A stretch of DNA of 6,341 nucleotides from Clostridiales bacterium UBA6468 (lineage in GTDB: Bacteria > Bacillota > Clostridia > Oscillospirales > Oscillospiraceae). Under the pieces are notes generated by a model that was not told where the DNA came from, did no database searches, and worked only from the letters and a program-made list of their open reading frames with translations. Both the position numbers and the translations under genes were made by a program. The stretch lies in the NCBI GenBank assembly GCA_002436765.1, contig DJNI01000009.1, forward strand, positions 6,289-12,629, written 5' to 3'. Numbering within the stretch: the first letter of the stretch is position 1; every line of letters begins with the position of its first letter. This document shows positions 1-6,094 of the stretch, piece after piece.

Positions 1-35
1 CGATTTATTCAGAGCTTCCTTATCCCTCCGCATCG

Positions 36-42
36 AAAGGAG
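36..42 (+). promoter_or_regulatory. Ribosome binding site of maf (fixes its start)
   Basis: An AAAGGAG sequence ends 6 nt before the ATG at 49. The maf reading frame is open upstream to the left edge of the window, so an earlier start cannot be excluded by stops alone. This site, together with the Maf family rule that the S-x-S-P-R-R motif lies at the very N-terminus, makes the ATG at 49 the right start. No promoter is visible in the 35 nt before it; transcription may enter from upstream. Confidence 0.75.
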
Positions 43-48
43 AACCTT

Positions 49-624
49 ATGCAGCTTATTCTCGCGTCCGCCTCGCCAAGGCGAAGGGCGCTTCTGTCCC
101 TCTTTGGGATACCCTTCACCGTCCGGGCGGCGGACATTGACGAAACCATGGACCCCGAAAAGCCGCCCTTTGACGAGGCTGCCCGGGTCAGCCGGTCAAA
201 GGCGCTGGCCGTCAGCCGGGAGAAAGATAATATCGTCATCGCGGCGGACACCATCGTGGTCTGTCAGGGGAAGGTACTGGGCAAGCCCCACAGTGAAGGC
301 GAAGCGGCTGCCATGCTGCGCCTGCTCTCCGGGCGGGATCATCAGGTGATGACCGGCTGCACCATTCTGTATGGGGACAGGGTTGAGACCTTCACCGAGG
401 TCACAAGCCTGCATTTCCGCTCCCTCAGCGAGAAGGAGATTCAGAAATACGTCCGAAGCGGCGAGCCCATGGACAAGGCCGGTGCTTACGGCATTCAGGG
501 CGGCGCGGCGCTGTTCTGCGAAAAGCTGGAGGGCGACTATTATAATGTAATGGGACTTCCCGTGTGCCGGCTGTATGAGACCCTCTGCCGCACGGTGCCG
601 GAAGTGATGGAGGATACCTTATGA
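49..624 (+). CDS. maf: Maf family nucleoside triphosphate pyrophosphatase
   Basis: A 191-residue cytoplasmic protein of normal Maf length. The family hydrolyses non-canonical or modified nucleoside triphosphates (dTTP/UTP in the YhdE/BSU28050 branch) to the monophosphate and pyrophosphate, and Maf has been linked to septum and cell-division control in Bacillus. Seen here: the N-terminal ILASASPRR motif (residues 4-12), the ADIDE segment (28-32), the AADT motif with the probable catalytic-base Asp67 followed by G-K-V-L-G-K-P (74-80), DKAGAYGIQG (142-151) and GDYYNVMGLP near residues 162-171. All active-site motifs are intact. The DKAGAYGIQG form resembles Bacillus Maf, which favours dTTP/UTP specificity; this is inference. 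The stop overlaps the mreC start by 4 nt, and maf next to mre genes is a common arrangement in Firmicutes. Confidence 0.95.
   Translation: MQLILASASPRRRALLSLFGIPFTVRAADIDETMDPEKPPFDEAARVSRSKALAVSREKDNIVIAADTIVVCQGKVLGKPHSEGEAAAMLRLLSGRDHQVMTGCTILYGDRVETFTEVTSLHFRSLSEKEIQKYVRSGEPMDKAGAYGIQGGAALFCEKLEGDYYNVMGLPVCRLYETLCRTVPEVMEDTL
609..613 (+). promoter_or_regulatory. Ribosome binding site of mreC inside maf
   Basis: GGAGG lies within the last codons of maf, 7 nt before the mreC ATG at 621. The ATGA overlap (621-624) joins mreC start and maf stop, an arrangement typical of translational coupling by terminating ribosomes. Confidence 0.75.
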
Positions 625-1553
625 GAAATCTGTTCAGTACCAAGGTGAAGATCATTCTGGTGGTGGCCGCGCTGCTGACGGCGGCGCTGGCCATCTACAG
701 CGGCATCTCCAACCAGAGTCTTCCCAGCGTGATCGTGCAGGGCGTTCTCGCCCCCTTCCGCGCCGCGGGCACCACCCTGACCAACACGGCGGAAAAATAC
801 TACAGCTATATGTTCCGCTACGAGGCGCTGGACGCGGCAAACAAGGTGCTGGAGGAACGCATCGCCCAGATGGAGGACGTAGCCCGTCAGGCCGACTCCG
901 TCTCCCGTGAAAACGAGCGTCTGCGCAAGCTGGTGGATCTGAAAGCCACCAACGAGGACTACAAGCTGGTGGACGCCTATATCATCGGCTGGAGCTCCTC
1001 GGACTGGGAGAGCACCTTCACCATCAACCGGGGCTCCAATGCGGGCATCCGGGAGAATCTGTGCGCCATCACCGCCAACGGCGAAGTGGTGGGTCTGGTG
1101 ACGGAGGTGGGCGTGAACTACGCCGTCATTAAGACCGTTCTGGACTCCACCCTGGAAATTTCCGGCACCATCTCCACCTCCGGCTACAACGGCATGGTCA
1201 AGGGCGGCTACACCAGCGGCAACGATACCCTGCTTCAAATGAACTACCTGCCCTCCGACTCCATTATCCGCAACAAGGATCAGGTGGTGACCTCCGGTTC
1301 CACGGTGTACCCCCGGGGTCTGATCATCGGCTCCGTGGTGGACGCGGGCTATGAGGAAACGGGCGTCGCCAAGTTCGCCCTCCTGGACCCCGCCGCGGAC
1401 ATCAATTCCCTGGAGCAGGTCTTCATCATCACCGAATACACCACCGAGGTGGTGACCACCCCCGGCACGGCTGCGGATTCCGAGACCACGCCTTCCGAGA
1501 CTGCCGCCCCGTCCGAAACCGCCGCCACCCAGGCAACGACCCCCGTGGGCTGA
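621..1553 (+). CDS. mreC: Rod shape-determining protein MreC
   Basis: A 310-residue bitopic membrane protein. MreC is an extracytoplasmic scaffold of the elongasome that binds PBP2 and works with MreD, MreB and RodA in lateral wall synthesis. Visible order: short basic N-terminus, one membrane segment at about residues 9-27, a linker, a coiled coil at about 66-107 ending in the family hallmark ENERLRKLVDLK (97-108), then the double beta-barrel domain (about 110-275) with conserved stretches such as the NRGSNAGI region and GEVVGLVTEVG. The last 35 or so residues are a low-complexity Thr/Ala/Ser/Pro/Glu tail, longer and more skewed than in most MreC proteins. The start is set by GGAGG 7 nt upstream and the ATGA overlap with maf. 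mreD follows after 9 nt. mreB, often directly upstream of mreC, is not adjacent here; maf takes that place. Confidence 0.95.
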   Translation: MRNLFSTKVKIILVVAALLTAALAIYSGISNQSLPSVIVQGVLAPFRAAGTTLTNTAEKYYSYMFRYEALDAANKVLEERIAQMEDVARQADSVSRENERLRKLVDLKATNEDYKLVDAYIIGWSSSDWESTFTINRGSNAGIRENLCAITANGEVVGLVTEVGVNYAVIKTVLDSTLEISGTISTSGYNGMVKGGYTSGNDTLLQMNYLPSDSIIRNKDQVVTSGSTVYPRGLIIGSVVDAGYEETGVAKFALLDPAADINSLEQVFIITEYTTEVVTTPGTAADSETTPSETAAPSETAATQATTPVG

Positions 1554-1562
1554 GGACGCGCC

Positions 1563-2153
1563 ATGGCAAGAAGAAAATCCAGAGAGTCGGAATTTAAGCC
1601 CGACCCCCGGCAATGGAGTCTGTCCCAGCTGTTCCACCTGACCCAGCTGCAAAAGCAGCGGATGCTGAAATGGGCGCTCTACGTGCTCACGGGCATTCTG
1701 CTTCTGACCATTCAGGACGTTGTCATGAGCCGCGTCAGCATCTTCGGCGCGACTACCGACTTACCGGCCGTGTACATTCTGCTGATCACGGTCATCGAGG
1801 GGGTGGATGTGGGAAGTCTGTTTGTCCTGTTTTCATCCACGATCTACTACTTTTCCGGCTCCGCGCCGGGGCCTTACTGCATTGGCCTTCTCTGCGCCGT
1901 CGGGATCATCGCTACGCTGCTGCGCCAGGCCTACCTCAGGCGCACGAAAGCGTCCATCGTCACCTGCGCCGGGATCGCCCTCACGATCTACGAGATGGGG
2001 CTGTTCGTCGTGGGCATCGGCCTGGGGCTGACACGGTGGGATCGGGTGTTTTCCTTCCTGATCTGCGCCGGCTACAGCTTCGGCATCCTGATTTTACTTT
2101 ACCCGCTCATCAATAAAATTGGTCTTATTGGAGGAACCACATGGAAAGAATAA
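1563..2153 (+). CDS. mreD: Rod shape-determining membrane protein MreD
   Basis: A 196-residue polytopic membrane protein, identified from hydrophobicity, position and a recognisable MreD pattern (IQD at 50-52, then a GATTDLP turn at 62-68 and a VIEGVDVGS loop at 77-85). MreD family members are poorly conserved but almost always follow mreC. Probable membrane segments lie near residues 36-54, 66-79, 84-97, 103-120, 130-155 and 162-183. The 35-residue N-terminal extension is basic and hydrophilic and should lie in the cytoplasm; it is longer than in typical MreD proteins, which usually begin close to the first helix. A modest GAGG ribosome site overlaps the mreC stop region. The last 13 nt overlap the PBP2 gene in another frame. 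Together with MreC it regulates PBP2/RodA activity. Assignment rests largely on context plus topology. Confidence 0.9.
   Translation: MARRKSRESEFKPDPRQWSLSQLFHLTQLQKQRMLKWALYVLTGILLLTIQDVVMSRVSIFGATTDLPAVYILLITVIEGVDVGSLFVLFSSTIYYFSGSAPGPYCIGLLCAVGIIATLLRQAYLRRTKASIVTCAGIALTIYEMGLFVVGIGLGLTRWDRVFSFLICAGYSFGILILLYPLINKIGLIGGTTWKE
2130..2136 (+). promoter_or_regulatory. Ribosome binding site of the PBP2 gene inside mreD
   Basis: A strong GGAGGAA sits in the mreD C-terminal codons, with the GGAGG core 6 nt before the ATG at 2141. It selects this ATG and explains the 13-nt overlap between mreD and the PBP2 gene. Confidence 0.8.
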
Positions 2154-4300
2154 GCCGATTTCGCGCTGTCCTGCTTATTATTATGTTCATTTCGATTCTG
2201 GCGCTGTTCGCCGTGAAGCTCTTTGATCTTCAGATTATCGAAACCGACGGCAACACCGACAACATCGCAAAATACACCACCGTTACCACCGTCCGCGCCG
2301 CCCGGGGCGATCTCCTTGACCGCAACGGCAACGTCCTGGTGGGCAACCGCGCCAGCTATGATCTGGTGTTCAACCACTACGTTATCGAGTCCTACGGCGA
2401 AACCAACGAGGCGCTGTACGCCCTGGTGCACAAGTGCCGGGAGCTGAACCTTACCTACAACGATCATTTTCCCGTAAGCAAGACCCGCCCCTTTGAGTAC
2501 ACCCTGAACGACTTTGCCACCTCCTGGCAGAACCACTTCCAGAGCTTCATGGTCGACCGGTCGCTGGACTCGGACATCACCGCGCCGCTGCTCATCGAAA
2601 AGCTGCGGGAGCGCTACAGCATTCCTGAGAGCTGGTCGGACGAGGACGCCCGCGCCGTCATCGGTATGCGCTACGAATTCGACCTGCGGGGTATTTCCAG
2701 CCTGCCTACGTACACCTTTATCGAGGACATCTCCGACGAGAATCTGTCCGCCATTCTGGAGCTGAACACCCCCGGCCTGATGGTGGAATCCTCCACCGTC
2801 CGGGAATACCATACCAAATACGCCGCCCACATCTTAGGCTACATGGGCGGCATGGACGCCGACGACTGGGAAAAGTACGAGAAGGAAGGCTACTCCATGG
2901 ACGCCTACATCGGCCAGTCCGGCTTTGAGGAGGCATTTGAAGAATACCTCCACGGCATCGACGGCCAGCGCGTGGACGTGGTTTCCAAGGACGGCACCAT
3001 CGTCGAGCAGTTCTGGCGCGTGAATCAGAAGACCGGCGAGGTCTATACCCCCGTGGCCGGAAACAACGTGGAGACCACCATTGACTTAGAGCTTCAGGGC
3101 ATTGCCGAGGATTCCCTCGCCAGTATCATGCAGCAGCTGACCGACCCGGAGCAGAACACCTCCACCGATAAAAGCAACGGCCTGGACGCGGAGGGTGCGG
3201 CGGTTGTGGTCATGAAGGTCAAGACCGGTGAGATTCTGGCCTGCGCCAGCTATCCCACCTATGACCTTGCCACCATGAACCAGAACTGGGACGAGATTGA
3301 GGCCGACCCCCTCAAGCCTTTCTTCAACCGTGCCTTCGGCGCCAACTACGCCCCCGGCTCCACCTTCAAGATGTGTACCCTCATCGCCGCCATGGAAAAC
3401 CGCAGTACGAACCCGAAGAGTGAGTTCTTCGGCAGATACCTGTACCTTCCCGGCGAGATCATTCAGGATAAGGGCGTTTTCACCAAGTACGAAGGCTTCT
3501 CTCCCATGTGCCTGATCTGGAAGTCCAACCCCGGCGTGACCCACGGCGACCTGACCGCCGAGCGGGCGCTGGAGGTGTCCTGCAACTATTTCTTCTACGA
3601 GCTGGGCAGCCGTATGACCATCGAGATGCTGAACGAAACCGCGAATGCCCTGGGTCTGGGCGTTCCCACCGGCATCGAGCTGACGGAAAAGGTGGGCTGG
3701 GTCACGGATGAGGCCAGTAAGAAGGCCGCCTACGGCGAGACCGGCGTTGACTCCCAGATCACCGCAGGCGACCGTGTTCTGGCCGCCATCGGGCAGGCCG
3801 AAAACCGGTTCAGTCCCCTGCAGCTGTGCGTCTACGCTTCCACTCTGGCGAACAAAGGCACCCGGATGAAGGCCACCTTCTTAAGCCGGGTGGTCGCCTC
3901 CGACTACAGCAGCCTCATCAAGGAGAACTCCCCCGAGATCATGAACCAGATGGAAATTGCTTCCACCACCTACAATACCTATATTGAAGGAATGCGTCTG
4001 GTCATTGCGGGAAACGAAGGCACCGCCCGTAACCACTTCGGCGGTCCCAAGGACCTGGACACCTTCCCGGTGGTGGTGTGCGGCAAGACCGGTACCGCCC
4101 AGCACTCCTCCGGCGGCTCCGACCATGGTGCGTTCATCTGCTTCGCCCCCATGGACGACCCGGAGGTCGCCGTGGCCGTCTACGGCGAAAAGGCCGCCCA
4201 CGGCTCGACCCTCGCCGCCGTGGCCGAGGATATTCTGCGCGCCTACTTCGCCATGGAATCCGCCAGCGAAGTCACCGCCTTTGAAAATCAGGCGGCATAG
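2141..4300 (+). CDS. mrdA: Class B penicillin-binding protein 2 (peptidoglycan transpeptidase)
   Basis: A 719-residue membrane-anchored D,D-transpeptidase that cross-links peptidoglycan during elongation, normally paired with a SEDS glycosyltransferase such as RodA, and a beta-lactam target. Seen in order: N-terminal membrane anchor at about residues 8-28; pedestal domain with R55-G56 and the DRNG motif at 60-63; the conserved G-Q-S-G-F-E block at 258-263; TTIDLELQ beginning at 312; then the transpeptidase domain with catalytic STFK (Ser407, Lys410), SCN (480-482) and KTG (649-651, followed by TAQ). All three active-site motifs are intact, so the enzyme should be functional. No C-terminal PASTA repeats are present, which argues against a PBP2x/SpoVD type. 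It is longer than the roughly 630-residue E. coli PBP2; the excess appears to be in the pedestal and in a polar linker near residues 330-350. Position after mreCD supports the elongation role. The symbol mrdA is by context; pbpA would be an equal alternative. Confidence 0.93.
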   Translation: MERISRFRAVLLIIMFISILALFAVKLFDLQIIETDGNTDNIAKYTTVTTVRAARGDLLDRNGNVLVGNRASYDLVFNHYVIESYGETNEALYALVHKCRELNLTYNDHFPVSKTRPFEYTLNDFATSWQNHFQSFMVDRSLDSDITAPLLIEKLRERYSIPESWSDEDARAVIGMRYEFDLRGISSLPTYTFIEDISDENLSAILELNTPGLMVESSTVREYHTKYAAHILGYMGGMDADDWEKYEKEGYSMDAYIGQSGFEEAFEEYLHGIDGQRVDVVSKDGTIVEQFWRVNQKTGEVYTPVAGNNVETTIDLELQGIAEDSLASIMQQLTDPEQNTSTDKSNGLDAEGAAVVVMKVKTGEILACASYPTYDLATMNQNWDEIEADPLKPFFNRAFGANYAPGSTFKMCTLIAAMENRSTNPKSEFFGRYLYLPGEIIQDKGVFTKYEGFSPMCLIWKSNPGVTHGDLTAERALEVSCNYFFYELGSRMTIEMLNETANALGLGVPTGIELTEKVGWVTDEASKKAAYGETGVDSQITAGDRVLAAIGQAENRFSPLQLCVYASTLANKGTRMKATFLSRVVASDYSSLIKENSPEIMNQMEIASTTYNTYIEGMRLVIAGNEGTARNHFGGPKDLDTFPVVVCGKTGTAQHSSGGSDHGAFICFAPMDDPEVAVAVYGEKAAHGSTLAAVAEDILRAYFAMESASEVTAFENQAA

Positions 4301-4355
4301 GGCAGTACCGCACACAGTTCGGCAAGAGGCCTCAGCCAGGATTTTTGTGCGGCGT

Positions 4356-4377
4356 TGCCTTAGTTATGGCATTTTTT
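4356..4377 (+). terminator. Possible weak Rho-independent terminator after the operon
   Basis: TGCC (4356-4359) can pair with GGCA (4368-4371) across an 8-nt loop, directly followed by six T residues. The stem is only 4 bp, so this is a weak candidate. A second T-run (4342-4346) follows a 3-bp GGC/GCC hairpin at 4328-4337. One of these, or a combined larger fold pairing GGCAA (4321-4325) with TTGCC (4355-4359), could end the maf-mreCD-PBP2 transcript. No better hairpin is seen in the gap. Confidence 0.25.
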
Positions 4378-4462
4378 ACACAAATCGGGCAAAACAGGCA
4401 TTTTCCTTGCAGCCGTCAAGAAAAGTCGGTGCACGCCGGTAAGGATCATGGCTGTTTTGGCC

Positions 4463-4491
4463 TCGACAAATGTTGACGAATTTGGTATAAT
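4463..4491 (+). promoter_or_regulatory. Sigma-A type promoter for the TPR gene
   Basis: A -35 box TCGACA (4463-4468, one mismatch to TTGACA), a 17-bp spacer and a perfect TATAAT (4486-4491) preceded by TG-G, an extended -10. Transcription would start around 4498-4499, giving a leader of about 50 nt before the TPR gene. An imperfect palindrome (4463-4479) covers the -35 box and part of the spacer, where a repressor could compete with RNA polymerase. This implies the TPR gene is expressed independently of the operon upstream. Confidence 0.65.
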
Positions 4492-4536
4492 TCCTACAGG
4501 CAAGTCAAGCGGCGAGCCATCTACATAACAAATTCC

Positions 4537-4542
4537 GGGAGG
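4537..4542 (+). promoter_or_regulatory. Ribosome binding site of the TPR gene
   Basis: GGGAGG lies 4 nt before the ATG at 4547 and 7 nt before the adjacent second ATG at 4550. The spacing favours the second ATG as the true start, which would remove only one Met from the protein. Confidence 0.7.
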
Positions 4543-4546
4543 CATA

Positions 4547-5497
4547 ATGATGAGCAGAGAAACAGAAAGGCTTCTGAAAGACCTGAATCAGTTTATTTCG
4601 CTCCACGAGAACGAAATAACAGACGAAGACGGCATGAACCGCCTATGCGACCAATTTTTGAAAGAGCATAATTTGAGCATGCCGGATCTGAAGAACAAGG
4701 AACCGGAAACAGTCGACGATTATCTGGAGCTTGCGGATCAGGCATTGTCGAAGAAAAAGTGCGTGGAATATCTGCGCAAGGCGTTGGAGCTGGAACCGGA
4801 GAATGTGGACGTGCAGCTTCAGCTGATCGTTCATACACTGGACGGCAAGTCTGACAAGCATCTCCCGGCACTCCAGGAGCTTATGGAAACCGCAGCCAAA
4901 CCGCTGGAACAGGAGGGCTGCTTCAAGGAAGATGTTGGCGCGTTCTGGGATATTCTTGAAACCAGACCGTATATGCGCGTGTGCTATACTTACTTCGAAG
5001 CGCTGCTCACCTGCGGCATGATGCGCAAGGCGATCGGCGAGGGGCAGCGCCTTCTGGAGCTGTGCGAGAACGATAATCTCGGCGTTCGCTATCAGCTGAT
5101 GCATTTGTATGCCTATATGGAAGATGAGACGCACGCGCTGGCGCTTCATAAGCAGTTCGGTTCCTACGAGGAAACGCAGATGCTCCTGCCGCTGGCAGTC
5201 TTGTATTACAAGCTGAACCAGCTTGACCGGGCAGAGGACTACATCAAGCGCCTTGCAAAAGTGAACAAGGATGCAAAGAAATTCCTGCGGGCGGCGGCGC
5301 ACGACAAACTGGATAATTTCATCAACGATCTGAATTTCTATGGATACCAGCCGTTTACGATGGAAGAGCTGCTGGACGAGCTGATGAAGTCCAGCTACCT
5401 GTTTGCTTCCGTGCCGTATTTCTTCCCGTGGGCAAGCAAGCTTCTTGCCGCGAAAGCAGTCGCAAAGAAGAGCGCAGGAAAGCCAAAAGCGGAATAA
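4547..5497 (+). CDS. Tetratricopeptide-repeat protein of unknown function
   Basis: A 316-residue (315 if the second ATG is used), all-helical, soluble protein with no signal peptide or membrane segment. A TPR-like helix pair is visible at residues 57-86, with the characteristic small-residue/Tyr spacing and an A-L-E-L-E-P-E-N end; further helix pairs lie near 144-173, 178-203 and 213-243 (pattern L-A-V-L-Y-Y-K-L-x-x-x-D-R-A). The ETRPYMR stretch (138-144) and CENDNLG (173-179) look like family-specific conserved motifs. The C-terminus (about 300-316) is Lys/Ala-rich. TPR folds bind other proteins or peptides; the partner here is unknown and I do not assign a function. It has its own promoter, a less GC-rich and less C-ending codon pattern than the operon, and is followed 2 nt later by a broken recombinase, so it may have been acquired. 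I recall similar TPR proteins in Lachnospiraceae and related Clostridia, but cannot verify this. Confidence 0.85.
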   Translation: MMSRETERLLKDLNQFISLHENEITDEDGMNRLCDQFLKEHNLSMPDLKNKEPETVDDYLELADQALSKKKCVEYLRKALELEPENVDVQLQLIVHTLDGKSDKHLPALQELMETAAKPLEQEGCFKEDVGAFWDILETRPYMRVCYTYFEALLTCGMMRKAIGEGQRLLELCENDNLGVRYQLMHLYAYMEDETHALALHKQFGSYEETQMLLPLAVLYYKLNQLDRAEDYIKRLAKVNKDAKKFLRAAAHDKLDNFINDLNFYGYQPFTMEELLDELMKSSYLFASVPYFFPWASKLLAAKAVAKKSAGKPKAE

Positions 5498-5498
5498 G

Positions 5499-6051
5499 AC
5501 CACCGTGATTCAAATCCTGTCCGTACAGGAGTATTGCGGAGACGTTTTGCACTTTAAGACCTATTCCAAGTCTTACAAGAACAAAAAGCGTGGGTAGTGT
5601 TCAAGGATGTTCACGAGCCCATTATTGACCGTGCCGTCTGGGAACAGATTCAAGAAAAGCGCGGCAAGATGCGTAAGCGCAAGCCGAAGGATACGGAGGG
5701 GAATATCCTCAGCGGCCTTTCGGCTTGCGCGGATTGCGGACACCACCTGAATTGCCATTTCAACCAGGGCGATCCCGGTATCAGGTATTTCAACTGTTCC
5801 AATTACGGCAGTGGCCGGGTCAGCCACACTTCTACCCATTATCTCCGCGTGGATTTCCCGGAACAGGTGGTTTTGGGGAAGAGCAGACGGAGCTATCCGA
5901 AAAGATCAAGTCACTCCGCAAAGAGCCGGACAAGCTCAACGGTGATGCCGTCTCCACGGATATGTTCCTGGCTGCCGTCCGCAGGGATACCCGTGCCGGA
6001 TGTAGCCGTCAACACCCGCAGAGGTTCTATGTCAGCTACGTAGCGGCGTAA
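5499..6051 (+). pseudogene. Broken large serine recombinase, C-terminal half only
   Basis: Remnant of a large serine site-specific recombinase of the Tn4451/TnpX-like type common in clostridial integrative elements. The catalytic resolvase domain is absent. Recognisable pieces, in order: recombinase-domain stretch with ILSVQEYCGD and FKTYSKSYKNKK (5499-5591, frame 3); WVVFKDVHEPIIDRAVWEQ through a zinc-ribbon segment and the RVDF-EQVVLG motif (5591-5878, frame 2); ELSEKIKSLRK and DMFLAAVRR from the coiled-coil region (5878-about 5990, frame 1); a C-terminal VPDVAVNTRRG (about 5987-6025, frame 2); and the final FYVSYVAA ending at TAA 6049-6051 (frame 1). Each switch marks an out-of-frame loss, judged from remembered family sequences. 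In the zinc ribbon three Cys remain (codons at 5726, 5735 and 5795), but the usual fourth in a C-T-S-T-H-Y context reads His. It cannot make a working enzyme. It lies 2 nt after the TPR stop. Confidence 0.85.
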
Positions 6052-6094
6052 AAACGGACAATAAAAATGACCGCAAATTGCAAGTGCAAGTTGC

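Noticed and set aside
540..1652. A 370-codon open frame on the minus strand opposite mreC
   Set aside because: It is composed of low-complexity Gly/His/Val-rich residues created by the GC-rich codons of mreC on the other strand, has no ribosome site and matches no family I know.
4473..4491. TTGACG as the -35 box of the TPR promoter
   Set aside because: It is a better-looking hexamer but lies only about 7 bp from TATAAT, too close. TCGACA at 4463 gives the proper 17-bp spacing.
4360..4545. A 61-codon minus-strand frame filling the gap before the TPR gene
   Set aside because: No ribosome site, no recognisable motif, and it runs opposite the promoter and leader of the TPR gene. Probably chance, though its C-rich end (DLCKKCHN) is oddly protein-like.
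4643..5503. A 286-codon open frame on the minus strand opposite the TPR gene
   Set aside because: Its product shows no family motif, while the plus strand has a promoter, ribosome site and coherent TPR helices. It is a shadow.
5516..5529. Perfect inverted repeat CCTGT-CCGT-ACAGG as a terminator of the TPR gene
   Set aside because: No T-run follows, and the bases are explained as codons of the recombinase motif ILSVQEY.
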